The notes under the pieces: model-generated
What the model saw: the letters and a program-made list of their open reading frames with translations, nothing else
Database searches by the model: none
What the model was told of the DNA's origin: nothing
Origin: Catellatospora vulcania
GTDB taxonomy: Bacteria; Actinomycetota; Actinomycetes; Mycobacteriales; Micromonosporaceae
Length of the DNA stretch: 64,000 nt
NCBI RefSeq assembly: GCF_009720385.1
Contig: NZ_WARX01000001.1
Coordinates: forward strand, 806,001 to 870,000
Direction of reading: 5' to 3'
In this document: positions 1 to 7,781 of the stretch, piece by piece
Position numbering within the stretch: the first letter of the stretch is position 1
Layout: every line of letters starts with the position of its first letter
Made by a program: the position numbers and the translations under genes

Positions 1-1373
1 GCCAGGCGGCCGGCGATAGGCTCCAGCACCTGGTACGCGCCGTCCGAGAGGTCGCCGTCGCCGCGCATGTCCCGCAGCTTGGCCAGCAGGTCCCGGGCCT
101 CGTCGGCGGCCTCGTCGTCGCCGTCCTTGCGCAACCGCTTCTCGATGTCCTGGACCTGCTTGCGCAGTTCGGCAGCGTTCTTGCCGGCGATGCCGCCCGT
201 CTGCGCCAGCCGGTCTATCTCCTGCCGCAGCTGCCGGAGCTGATCGGCGGGCCGGGCGGCGGACGGCTGCGGCGCGGCGGCCCGGGAGGCGCTCGCGGGG
301 ACCGACGGCCCGGCCACGGCGGCGTTGCCGGGCGGTGACCCGGCCGAGGCGAGCACGATCATCATGAGCCCGGCGACGATGGCCAGCACGCCCGCGGTCC
401 CCCACAGCACCGGCCGCAGCCAGCGGTCGGGTCGTGCCGGGCGGGCTGCGGACCTGCGCGCTGGTTCGGGCCGGTAGAGCGGGGGAGGGGGCACGGAGGC
501 CACCCCGACCAGCGTGCCCGACGATCGTGCGCCGGACGGTGACACCGGTGCCGAGATGAGGGTGTCGGAGAGCTGGGCCGTCGCGTACGGGTCGGGCACT
601 ATCGCCTCGCCGATCGTCAGCAGCTGCGCCGCGACCTGGTCGGCGCTGCCGGGCCGGTGCCGGGGGTCGGCCGCGGTCAGCCGTCCGGTGAGCTCGGCCA
701 GGGGCTCGGGCACTCCGGCGCGCAGCAGGTCGTCGCGTACGCCGTCGCCGTCGTGCCCGGCCGGGGGCGGGGCGCCGGTGAGCATCGCGTACAGCGAGCA
801 GCCCAGCCCGAACACGTCGGTGCGCGCGTCGACGGGCCCGCCTGCGGCCTGCTCGGGGGCGGTGTAGCCGCGGGTGCCCGCGATCAGGGACGGGTACGCC
901 GCCTCCTGCCAGGCGGCGATGCCGAAGTCGCACACCTTGACCGTGCCCGACGAGTTGACCAGCAGGTTGGCCGCGGTCACGTCGCGGTGCACGATGCCGG
1001 CCGAGTGCGCGGCGGCCAGGGCTGCGCATGTCTGCACGGCGATGCCGACGGCCTGGTCGCGGTGCAGCGGGCCGTCCTGCAGCAGGGTGTGCACGCTGGG
1101 CCCGTCGACGAGTTCCATCACCACGTACGCGTCGTCGGACTCGACGGCGACGTCGTACACCGCGACGATGTGCGGGTGCGGCAGCGCGGCGACGGCCTGC
1201 GCCTCACGCCAGAAGCGCTGCCGCATGCCGGTGTCGGCGAACCGTGCCGGGTCCAGGATCTTCACGGCGACCGGGCGGCGTAGACGCAGGTCGCGTCCAC
1301 TCCAGACGGTGGCCATGCCGCCGTGCCCGATCTCCTCGTCGATCTGGTACCGGGCGCTCAGGAGTCTGCCCAT
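1..1373 (-). CDS. Membrane-anchored Ser/Thr protein kinase (C-terminus beyond window)
   Basis: Bacterial Hanks-type kinase with a cytoplasmic kinase domain followed by one membrane segment (about residues 322-343) and an extracytoplasmic tail. Visible motifs are the Gly loop GHGGMATV (16-23), the ATP-binding Lys in VAVKIL (K38), HRD (D131) and DFG (D149). The catalytic loop reads HRDVTAANLL, so the Lys normally found two residues after HRD Asp is replaced by Thr. The tail after the membrane segment is Ala/Pro-rich and then a charged helical stretch with RKQVQDIEKRLRKDG; no PASTA repeat is visible in what remains. The ATG at 1373 begins MGRLLSARYQ, the usual start of these kinases. The gene runs off the left edge, so its end is unknown. 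Confidence 0.93.
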   Translation of the reverse strand, partial: MGRLLSARYQIDEEIGHGGMATVWSGRDLRLRRPVAVKILDPARFADTGMRQRFWREAQAVAALPHPHIVAVYDVAVESDDAYVVMELVDGPSVHTLLQDGPLHRDQAVGIAVQTCAALAAAHSAGIVHRDVTAANLLVNSSGTVKVCDFGIAAWQEAAYPSLIAGTRGYTAPEQAAGGPVDARTDVFGLGCSLYAMLTGAPPPAGHDGDGVRDDLLRAGVPEPLAELTGRLTAADPRHRPGSADQVAAQLLTIGEAIVPDPYATAQLSDTLISAPVSPSGARSSGTLVGVASVPPPPLYRPEPARRSAARPARPDRWLRPVLWGTAGVLAIVAGLMMIVLASAGSPPGNAAVAGPSVPASASRAAAPQPSAARPADQLRQLRQEIDRLAQTGGIAGKNAAELRKQVQDIEKRLRKDGDDEAADEARDLLAKLRDMRGDGDLSDGAYQVLEPIAGRL

Positions 1374-1642
1374 TCGGTGGCTCTACCCGGCTCTCCAGAC
1401 CGCAAACCGAATCCGGCCGATGTCACCCTTACGCGTCCGCCGGAGCGTGGCGCGAGTCGGGAAGGCGACCCGGTCCGGCCGAGGTTTATGCGGATCTTGT
1501 GGGCCGTTTAAGGTCTCCACAAGGGAGTTCTCCGTAGCGTTCCGGGCATCGGCCGTGCACCGCGGCCGCCGCCGCACGCCGCCGTCCCGCCAGCCGGGCT
1601 GCCGGACGCGTGCGTGCCCCCGGCAGGAACGGAGTTCACCGC

Positions 1643-2461
1643 ATGCGAAGACTGGTCGCCTACCCGCTGGTGGCGCTGGGTCTCGTGACCGCGTCGCTGG
1701 CGCTCGCCTCGCCCGCGTCCGCGCACGGGTACGTGTCGTCGCCCCCGAGCCGCCAGGCGCTGTGCGCGTCGGGCAGGGTCACCGGCTGCGGCCCGGTCCA
1801 GTACGAGCCGCAGAGCGTCGAGGGCCCGAAGGGCCAGCGCAACTGCCACGGCGGCCTGGCGCAGTTCGCCGTGCTGAACGACGACAGCCGCAACTGGCCG
1901 GCGACGTCGGTCGGCTCCTCGGTGACGTTCAACTGGGTGCTGACCGCGCGTCACTCCACCAGCAGTTGGGAGTACTTCATCGGGGGTAGGCGGATCGCGT
2001 TCTTCGAGGACGGCGGCCGCCAGCCGAACGCGACGGTGTCGCACCAGGTGAGCCTGGCCGGGTTCAGCGGCCGGCAGACGCTGCTGGCGATCTGGAACAT
2101 CGGCGACACCCCGATGGCCTTCTACAACTGCATCGACCTGCAGATCGGCGGGGGCGGCCCGGCTCCGTCGCCGACCGCGTCGCCGACGGCCCGGCCCAGC
2201 ACGTCGCCCACCGCCCGGCCCACCGCCCGCCCGAGCGCGCAGCCGACGGTGCGGCCGTCGAGCCCGGCCGGGTCGCCGTCGGCCCGGCCGACGGGCCCCG
2301 GGCCCGGCGCGCCCGCCGGCGAGTGGGCCCCGGGCACGGCCTACCGGACCGGTGACGAGATCAGCTACCAGGGTGTGCGCTACCGCTGCCGGCAGTCGCA
2401 CACCTCGATCGTCACCTGGGAGCCCTCGTACTACACGCTGGCGCTCTGGCTGCCGATCTGA
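1643..2461 (+). CDS. Secreted AA10 lytic polysaccharide monooxygenase with CBM5/12-like tail
   Basis: Copper-dependent oxidative cleavage of chitin or cellulose outside the cell. The 272-residue product has a Sec signal peptide (1-27) ending PASA, so the mature protein begins with His28 (HGYVSSPPS), the N-terminal half of the copper histidine brace. The second brace His is H104 (TARHSTSS) and the axial Phe is F160 (AFYNC). A Pro/Ser/Thr/Arg linker (about 180-225) leads to a C-terminal module with WAPGTAYRTGDEISYQG and WEPS motifs typical of CBM5/12. The ATG at 1643 is preferred over upstream starts because GGAG lies about 8 bases before it and the signal peptide starts cleanly. Substrate (chitin versus cellulose) cannot be decided by eye. 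Confidence 0.95.
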   Translation: MRRLVAYPLVALGLVTASLALASPASAHGYVSSPPSRQALCASGRVTGCGPVQYEPQSVEGPKGQRNCHGGLAQFAVLNDDSRNWPATSVGSSVTFNWVLTARHSTSSWEYFIGGRRIAFFEDGGRQPNATVSHQVSLAGFSGRQTLLAIWNIGDTPMAFYNCIDLQIGGGGPAPSPTASPTARPSTSPTARPTARPSAQPTVRPSSPAGSPSARPTGPGPGAPAGEWAPGTAYRTGDEISYQGVRYRCRQSHTSIVTWEPSYYTLALWLPI

Positions 2462-2467
2462 CCGGCT

Positions 2468-2499
2468 CCGGCGGGCCGCACCGCCGTGCGGCCCGCCGG
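2468..2499 (+). terminator. Terminator hairpin after the LPMO gene
   Basis: A perfect 13-bp GC-rich stem (2468-2480 with 2487-2499) and a 6-base loop start 7 bases after the stop codon. There is no strong T tract, as is usual for actinobacterial terminators. Confidence 0.7.
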
Positions 2500-2590
2500 T
2501 CACCGGCTGCCCTGCCCACCAGCCCTGCCCGCGGCTGAGACCCCCGCACCCGACCCGGCGATCGCGCCGTCTCCGAACAGGACCGTGACG

Positions 2591-3172
2591 ATGAGAAGGA
2601 TCAAGTTCGCGCTGGCCGCCGCCGCGCTCACGCTGCTGGCCGCCTGCGGCACCGCGGCACCCGAACCGGTGGCGTACCGGCCGCCGTCGGCGCCCGAGGC
2701 CGGCGCGACGTTCAACTCGACCGACGTGATGTACCTGCAGATGATGGTCGCCCACCACACGCAGGGCCTGGAGCTGGTCAAACTCGCTCGCACGCGCGGG
2801 ACCAGCGAGGAGGTGGCGCAGCTCGCGGGCGCGATCGAGGTCACCCAGACCACGGAGCTGGAGGTCATGCAGGGCTGGTTGACCGGGTGGGGCGAGCCGA
2901 CGACCGCGGGTCACGACCCGAACGCGCACGCCTCGCACGGCGGCCTGCCGATCACCGGCGCGGACGAGATGGCGGCGCTGCGCAAGGCGACCGGCGGACA
3001 GTTCCAGACGACGTTCCTGAACCTGCTGATCGGCCACCAGCACAACGCCGTCGAGATGGCCCGTATGGAGACCGACAGCGGCCTCAACGAGAAGGTCAAG
3101 GACCTCGCCAACCGGATCAGTCTGTCCCGCACCGAACAGATCAAGCAGATGCTGGGCCTGGTCGCGGCCTGA
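2591..3172 (+). CDS. DUF305 lipoprotein
   Basis: 193-residue lipoprotein: signal peptide with lipobox LAAC (Cys at about 18), then a DUF305 domain, a ferritin-like four-helix fold of unknown function often linked to copper or other metal handling. The paired motif is visible as VAHHTQG (H55, H56) and GHQHN (H149). Start chosen at the ATG giving the short signal peptide MRRIKFALA; in-frame starts further upstream would add a Pro-rich stretch before it. It lies 129 bp after the LPMO gene on the same strand, beyond a terminator, so it is probably transcribed separately. A link to copper supply for the LPMO is speculation. Confidence 0.9.
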   Translation: MRRIKFALAAAALTLLAACGTAAPEPVAYRPPSAPEAGATFNSTDVMYLQMMVAHHTQGLELVKLARTRGTSEEVAQLAGAIEVTQTTELEVMQGWLTGWGEPTTAGHDPNAHASHGGLPITGADEMAALRKATGGQFQTTFLNLLIGHQHNAVEMARMETDSGLNEKVKDLANRISLSRTEQIKQMLGLVAA

Positions 3173-3184
3173 CCCCGCGACCAG
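3158..3184 (+). terminator. Terminator-like hairpin overlapping the DUF305 stop
   Basis: Perfect 10-bp stem 3158-3167 with 3175-3184 and a 7-base loop that contains the stop codon. It is probably a terminator for the lipoprotein gene. Confidence 0.5.
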
Positions 3185-3336
3185 GCCGACCCGGCGCCCG
3201 AAGGTCCCCCGGCCGCCGTGTCCGAGGCTCCGTCCGCGCTGCTCTGGCAGCATGGGCGGAGCCTCGGCTGATTCCTGCGGCGGCGGCGTGAACCTGGACG
3301 GCCCGTCCGGCGACTGTGCTGGTCGAGGAGGCGGGT

Positions 3337-3858
3337 ATGAGCGACGAGCTGCTGGTGGTGCGGTGCCGGCTCGGCGAGCGGGATGCGCTCGCGGAGCTGG
3401 TGCGGGCCTGGCATGCGCCGGTGTGGGGGTACGTGCGGCGCATGATCGGGCCGGGCGAGGCCGACGACGTGACGCAGGAGGTATGGCTCGCGGTGGTGCG
3501 GGGCCTGCCGGGGCTGCGGCAGCCGGAGCGGTTCACGCCGTGGCTGTTCACCATCGCGCGGCGGGCGGTGACCAACCGGCTGCGGGCCGAGTACGCCCGC
3601 CCCGAGGTGGCCGCCGACGCCGAACCGGTGACGCCCGATCCCGCCGACGCGCTGGTGGACCGGGCCGAGCTGCTGGCCGGGCTGGCGGCGCTGCCGGCCC
3701 GGGAGCGGGAGGTGCTCATCCTCTTCCATCTTCAGGACCTGCCGCTGGAGACGTGCGCGGCGATCTGCGACGTCCCGGTCGGCACCGTCAAGTCACGCCT
3801 GTCCCGTGCGCGGCGGCTGCTGCGCGAGGAGCTGAACCGGAAGGAAGGCCGCCCGTGA
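3337..3858 (+). CDS. ECF-type RNA polymerase sigma factor
   Basis: 173-residue extracytoplasmic-function sigma factor with only regions 2 and 4. Region 2 contains GEADDVTQEVWLAV and the -10 recognition helix around FTPWLFTIARRAVTNRLR. Region 4 contains LPAREREVLILF and the helix-turn-helix end VGTVKSRLSRARRLLR. A GAGGAGG ribosome binding site at about 3325-3331 fixes the ATG at 3337 rather than the in-frame GTG at 3316. Its stop overlaps the GTG start of the next gene, which encodes a membrane protein, the usual arrangement for an ECF sigma factor and its regulator. Confidence 0.93.
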   Translation: MSDELLVVRCRLGERDALAELVRAWHAPVWGYVRRMIGPGEADDVTQEVWLAVVRGLPGLRQPERFTPWLFTIARRAVTNRLRAEYARPEVAADAEPVTPDPADALVDRAELLAGLAALPAREREVLILFHLQDLPLETCAAICDVPVGTVKSRLSRARRLLREELNRKEGRP

Positions 3859-4304
3859 ACGCCGACGAAATGATCTCCCGACTGTCCGGGCCGCTGTCGC
3901 TGCGCCGCCGGGTGGCCACCGTGGCCGTGCTGCTGGGCGGGCTGTTCGGGGCCGCGTTCGTCGGCCTGCTGTGGCTGACCGAGCCGGTGCTGCCGGTCCG
4001 CACGCAGCTCGCCTTCGGGGGGCTGGTGCTGGTCGGGCTGGGGTGGGCCGGTTACGGCGGGTGGGTGCTGTCGCGGCGTACTCCGCTGTTCGCGCTCGAC
4101 CGCGTGATCGCCGGTTGGCTCGCGCTGGCCGCCACGGGCCTGCTCGCCGGGTCGACGGCGCTGGTGGCGGTGACCCGGGGCGGCGTGCACCCGGCGGCGT
4201 ACGCGATGGTCGGGGTGCTGGTCGTAGTGGCGGTGGGCAACCTCGTCCGGGCCCGCGCGTCGCGTGGCGCGCTGTTGCGCCGCAAGCGGGAGCTCGGCGG
4301 CTGA
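3855..4304 (+). CDS. Four-helix membrane protein, probable partner of the upstream ECF sigma factor
   Basis: 149 residues with four predicted membrane helices (around residues 20-42, 50-72, 83-107 and 113-133) and an Arg/Lys-rich C-terminus (ALLRRKREL). Translation starts at GTG 3855, overlapping the sigma-factor stop as GTGA, so the two are translationally coupled. There is no zinc anti-sigma motif (HxxxCxxC), so a role as anti-sigma factor is inferred from position only. Confidence 0.8.
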   Translation: MNADEMISRLSGPLSLRRRVATVAVLLGGLFGAAFVGLLWLTEPVLPVRTQLAFGGLVLVGLGWAGYGGWVLSRRTPLFALDRVIAGWLALAATGLLAGSTALVAVTRGGVHPAAYAMVGVLVVVAVGNLVRARASRGALLRRKRELGG

Positions 4305-4416
4305 CTCCTACGGGCCGAGGCCCCGTTCCTGCCGTCGAACCGGCATGGGCGGGGCTTCGTTCCTGTGCGGGAGGGTGGCCGTGGTGAGCCCGCGCCACGG
4401 CCCGGGGCCGCGCCGG

Positions 4417-5424
4417 TCACTCGTGACGATCGCCGCGCAGCAACTCTGACAGCCAGCTCATTTGGCGGCGGACCTGGAAGGCCTCGCCGCCCTCGTGGTG
4501 GTTGAACGGGTAGGCGTGGATCTCGCGGGCGGGGCGCTGCGGGCGGCCGTTGGCGGCGCCGTAGTGGTTGTGGGCGGCGAACACGCCGCCGGGTGGGCAC
4601 ACGTTGTCGCGCAGCCCGGCGCCGAAGTGCGCGGGCGCCACGGCGCGGCGGGCGAAGTTGACCCCGTCGACATAGGACAGGGTGTGCCGGACCGCGTCTT
4701 CGGCCTCCCGGTGCACGGCGAGGAAGTTGACGATCTCGCCGTACGGCGGGGCGTCGGTGATCTCGATGGCGCGCTGCAGGTGGCACAGCAGCGGGGCGGT
4801 GGCGATCAGCGCGGCGAGGTCGGGCACCAGGCCCGCGACGGCCAGCGCGAGGCCGCCGCCCTGGCTGTTGCCGGTGGCGACGACCCGGTCGGGGTCGACT
4901 CCCGGCAGGGCGCGGATCGCGTCGACGGCCCGGACGGCGTCGGTGATCAGCCGACGGTAGTAGTAGTCGCGCGGGTCCAGGATGCCGCGGACCACCGGCC
5001 ACGGCCCGCCGAGTGCGCCGCCGTGCGGGTCGGGGGTGTCCCCGCCGCTGCCGTACTGGCCGCCCTGGCCGCGGGCGTCCATGAGCAGGTGGGCGTATCC
5101 GGCGACGGGCCAGGTCAGGCGTTCGTGGGGCAGGCCGCGGCCGCGGCCGTAGCCGACGTACTCGACGACCGCGGGCAGTGGGGTGTGCACGCCTGCGGGG
5201 CGGGTGTACCAGGCGCGGACGGGGTCGCCGCCGAATCCGGCGAAGGTGACGTCCCAGGTGTCGAGCAGGGGCAGGTCCGTGCGCACCGGATGGACGTCGC
5301 CGAGCACGGGGTGGGCGGCGGCGTCCTTCAGCGTCGCGGTCCAGAACTCGTCGAAGTCGGCGGGTTCGGTGACGTCGGGCGTGTAGTGCCGGAGCTGGTC
5401 GAGCGGTAGGTCGAACAGGGGCAT
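4417..5424 (-). CDS. Acetylxylan esterase, CE7 (AXE1) family
   Basis: 335-residue alpha/beta hydrolase of the AXE1/cephalosporin-C deacetylase family, which removes acetyl groups from xylo-oligosaccharides. Seen: N-terminal PLFDLPLDQLRHYTP typical of the family, the nucleophile elbow GNSQGG (Ser187), and a late His in NHHEGGE at about residue 308. No signal peptide, so it should act on imported oligosaccharides. GAGGA lies just before the ATG. It follows the LacI gene by 6 bp and is almost certainly co-transcribed with it. Its place beside xylan-type transport and glycosidase genes fits deacetylation of xylan fragments. Confidence 0.92.
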   Translation of the reverse strand: MPLFDLPLDQLRHYTPDVTEPADFDEFWTATLKDAAAHPVLGDVHPVRTDLPLLDTWDVTFAGFGGDPVRAWYTRPAGVHTPLPAVVEYVGYGRGRGLPHERLTWPVAGYAHLLMDARGQGGQYGSGGDTPDPHGGALGGPWPVVRGILDPRDYYYRRLITDAVRAVDAIRALPGVDPDRVVATGNSQGGGLALAVAGLVPDLAALIATAPLLCHLQRAIEITDAPPYGEIVNFLAVHREAEDAVRHTLSYVDGVNFARRAVAPAHFGAGLRDNVCPPGGVFAAHNHYGAANGRPQRPAREIHAYPFNHHEGGEAFQVRRQMSWLSELLRGDRHE

Positions 5425-5430
5425 GGGTCC

Positions 5431-6474
5431 TCACCGGGTGTTCTGGCGCAGGTGCGCGGGTGGGGCTGTGGTCTCGCGGACGACGAGTTCGGTCACCAGG
5501 TCGATCCGGCTGGTCGCCAGGTCGATCTTGTCGGCGAGGTCGAGCACCATCTGGGCGGCGATTCCGGCCATGTCACGCAGCGGCTGGTCGACGGTGGTGA
5601 GGGCGGGGTCGGTCCAGGCGGCGACGGGCAGGTTGTCGTAGCCGATGACGGACAGGTCGTCGGGCACGTGCAGGCCGAGCTGCCGGGCGGCGCGCAGCAC
5701 GCCCATGGCCTGCATGTCGGAGCCGGCGAAGATCGCGGTGGGCCGGTCGGGCCGGGTGAGCAGGTCCATGGCGTGCTCGTGGCCGGTGGCGACGTAGAAG
5801 GCGCCGTGCCGGACCAGGGCGGGGTCGACGGGCAGGCCGGCTTCCTCGTGTGCGGCGCGGAAGCCGGCGGTGCGGGCGCGGCTGCACAGCACGTCGGTCG
5901 GGCCGGAGATGACGGCGATCCGGCGGTGGCCGAGTTCGATCAGGTGGCGGGTGGCGAGCAGGCCGCCGCTCCAGTTGTTCGCGCCGACGGTGGGCACGGA
6001 GGCGGAGGTGGCGCTGTCGGTGTCGATGACGACGAACGGGATCGCGCGGCGGTGCAGTTGCCGGCGCTGGGGTTCGGAGAGGTGGCATTGCACGAGCACC
6101 ACGCCGCGGGGCCGGCGGGACAGGACGCCGTCGAGCCATTCCTGCGGGGGCCGGTGGCGGCCGTCGAGCTGGGACAGCACCACGCCGATCCGGGCGGGGA
6201 CGGTCACCGTCTCGATCCCGCGGATGATCTCCATGGCCCAGGTGGAGTCGTACTCGTGGAAGACGAGGTCGATCTGGCCGGTGGGCAGCCGCCGGGAGCG
6301 GCGGCGGTAGCGGTTGCGTTCGAGGCTGGCTTCGACGCGGGCCCTGGTCAGGGCGGAGACGTCGAGGCGGCCGTTGAGGACTTTCGAGACGGTGGCGGTG
6401 GAGACGCCGACCTCGTCGGCGATGGCCGCGATCGTCACCGCGCCGGATGCGGCGCTCGGACGGGACTTCGTCAT
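5431..6474 (-). CDS. LacI-family transcriptional regulator of the xylan-type locus
   Basis: 347-residue repressor: N-terminal LacI helix-turn-helix (TIAAIADEVGVSTATVSKVLNG, about 14-35, split here by the usual VSxATVS recognition helix) followed by a periplasmic-binding-protein-like effector domain with SVIGYDNLPVAAWTDP near the C-terminus. The ATG at 6474 is preceded by GGCGAGG at proper spacing; an in-frame GTG further upstream would add about 43 residues without domain support. It is divergent from the transporter operon. A 13-bp near-palindrome 20 bp upstream of its own start matches 11 of 13 positions of a perfect palindrome in front of the transporter operon, so it probably represses both directions. 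The inducer is likely a xylan- or arabinogalactan-derived sugar (inference). Confidence 0.93.
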   Translation of the reverse strand: MTKSRPSAASGAVTIAAIADEVGVSTATVSKVLNGRLDVSALTRARVEASLERNRYRRRSRRLPTGQIDLVFHEYDSTWAMEIIRGIETVTVPARIGVVLSQLDGRHRPPQEWLDGVLSRRPRGVVLVQCHLSEPQRRQLHRRAIPFVVIDTDSATSASVPTVGANNWSGGLLATRHLIELGHRRIAVISGPTDVLCSRARTAGFRAAHEEAGLPVDPALVRHGAFYVATGHEHAMDLLTRPDRPTAIFAGSDMQAMGVLRAARQLGLHVPDDLSVIGYDNLPVAAWTDPALTTVDQPLRDMAGIAAQMVLDLADKIDLATSRIDLVTELVVRETTAPPAHLRQNTR

Positions 6475-6493
6475 CTTTGCCTCGCCAGGAGCC

Positions 6494-6506
6494 TCGGAAG
6501 TTTCGG
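6494..6506. promoter_or_regulatory. LacI operator-like site upstream of the lacI-type gene
   Basis: The sequence TCGGAAGTTTCGG matches 11 of 13 bases of CCGAAAGTTTCGG, the reverse complement of the perfect palindrome at 6685-6697. It lies 20 bp before the regulator start codon, which suggests autoregulation. Confidence 0.65.
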
Positions 6507-6630
6507 ACCGAACTCTAACACCACGATCGGCATTCTCGGCCAGACTGATGTTTCCGGGGATCGAGGAGATCGATGGTCCTCTCCGGAGGGTCACGCACTG
6601 CAATCGTTTGTGTCAGCAGTTCAACGACCC

Positions 6631-6659
6631 TTGACATGCCTCGGTGGGGCGCTTAAGTT
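6631..6659 (+). promoter_or_regulatory. Sigma-70-type promoter of the transporter/glycosidase operon
   Basis: -35 TTGACA (6631-6636), 17-bp spacer, -10 TAAGTT (6654-6659). Transcription would start near 6666, placing the palindromic operator at about +20 and leaving a leader of about 120 nt before the first permease. Confidence 0.7.
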
Positions 6660-6684
6660 GCCCGGCAAAGGTAACGCAATATTT

Positions 6685-6697
6685 CCGAAACTTTCGG
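6685..6697. promoter_or_regulatory. LacI operator, perfect palindrome CCGAAA-C-TTTCGG
   Basis: Perfect 6+1+6 inverted repeat just downstream of the predicted transcription start. Its core GAAACTTTC resembles operators reported for LacI regulators of xylan and xylobiose genes in actinomycetes, such as BxlR-type sites (recalled, not checked). Confidence 0.75.
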
Positions 6698-6788
6698 TGG
6701 AACGCGGAGGTCGGCTCTCGCTGTCCGTGATGGACCGCGCTGTGGTCGTACGCGATGCGCTGTGGTTTTGAACAGGGGAGGTCCTCCG

Positions 6789-7781
6789 ATGAGCGTGCCC
6801 GGGACGCTGGACCCGCCGCGGTCCACGCCGGAGGTGGTGCGGCCGGCGCCCGCTCCCGCGCCGCCCGTCCGCGCCCGGCGGCCGACCTGGCGGCGGGCGC
6901 TGCGCCGGGACTGGCAGCTGTACTCGCTGGCGCTGGCGCCGCTGCTGTTCTTCGCGGTCTTCCGCTACCTGCCGATGATCGGCAACGTCATCGCGTTCCG
7001 TAAGTTCTCGCCCGGCGGCAACCCGCTCGGGGAGTACTGGGTGGGCCTGCGCTACGTCGAGATGTTCCTCAACGACCCGACGTTCTGGAACGTGTTCACC
7101 AACACCCTGGTGCTGGGCGTGCTGACGCTGGTGGTCTGCTTCCCGCTGCCGATCGTGCTGGCGCTGCTGTTCAACGAGCTGAGCAGCCGCCGGCTCAAGC
7201 GCTTCGTGCAGTCGGTGTCCTACCTGCCGCACTTCCTGTCGGTCGTGATCATCGCGGCGATGGTGATGCAGCTGCTGTCCGTCGACGGCACGGTCAACCA
7301 GGTCGTGCGGGCGTTCGGCGGTGAGCCGGTCTCGTTCCTGCAGCAGCCGGAGTGGTTCCGCACCATCTACGTCTCCTCGGAGGCGTGGCAGACCGTCGGC
7401 TGGGGCACGATCCTGTACCTGGCCGCGCTGACCACCATCGACTCCGACCTGTACGAGGCGGCCCGCATCGACGGGGCCGGCCGGTGGCGCCAGACCTGGC
7501 ACGTCACCCTGCCCGGCATCCGCCCGACCATGGTGACCCTGCTGATCCTCAACATCGGCACGTTCATGGCGGTCGGCTTCGAGAAGATCCTGCTGCTGTA
7601 CAACCCGCTGACCTACCCCACCGGCGACGTGATCTCCACGTACCTGTTCCGGATGGGCGTGCTGTCCAACAGCTTCAGCTACGCCGCCGCGATCGGCCTG
7701 TTCGAGGCCGTCATCGGCCTGACGCTGGTGCTGACGGCCAACCTCATCGCCCGCCGCGCGGTAGGGACGAGCCTGTGGTGA
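6789..7781 (+). CDS. ABC sugar transporter permease, LplB type
   Basis: 330-residue inner-membrane permease of the CUT1/LplB group that imports oligosaccharides. After a Pro/Ala/Arg-rich cytoplasmic N-terminus (1-35) it has six predicted helices; the EAA loop is EAARIDGAGRWRQTWHVTLPG and the family motif FEKILLLYNP is present. GGGGAGG at 6775-6781 sets the ATG at 6789. Its stop overlaps the GTG of the second permease. No ATPase gene is present in the window, so it probably borrows a multitask ATPase of the MsiK kind encoded elsewhere (family knowledge plus absence here). Confidence 0.94.
   Translation: MSVPGTLDPPRSTPEVVRPAPAPAPPVRARRPTWRRALRRDWQLYSLALAPLLFFAVFRYLPMIGNVIAFRKFSPGGNPLGEYWVGLRYVEMFLNDPTFWNVFTNTLVLGVLTLVVCFPLPIVLALLFNELSSRRLKRFVQSVSYLPHFLSVVIIAAMVMQLLSVDGTVNQVVRAFGGEPVSFLQQPEWFRTIYVSSEAWQTVGWGTILYLAALTTIDSDLYEAARIDGAGRWRQTWHVTLPGIRPTMVTLLILNIGTFMAVGFEKILLLYNPLTYPTGDVISTYLFRMGVLSNSFSYAAAIGLFEAVIGLTLVLTANLIARRAVGTSLW

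Noticed and set aside
2157-2320. Repeats in the LPMO gene as a CRISPR or tandem-repeat element
   Set aside because: They encode the Pro/Ser/Thr/Arg linker; units vary and there are no spacers. No CRISPR array seen anywhere in the window.
1508-3253. Minus-strand frame of 580 codons opposite the LPMO and DUF305 genes
   Set aside because: Low-complexity shadow; the plus-strand genes have signal peptides, motifs and ribosome binding sites.
6660-6788. Riboswitch in the 120-nt leader of the sugar operon
   Set aside because: Only the LacI-type palindrome is recognisable; no known riboswitch core found.
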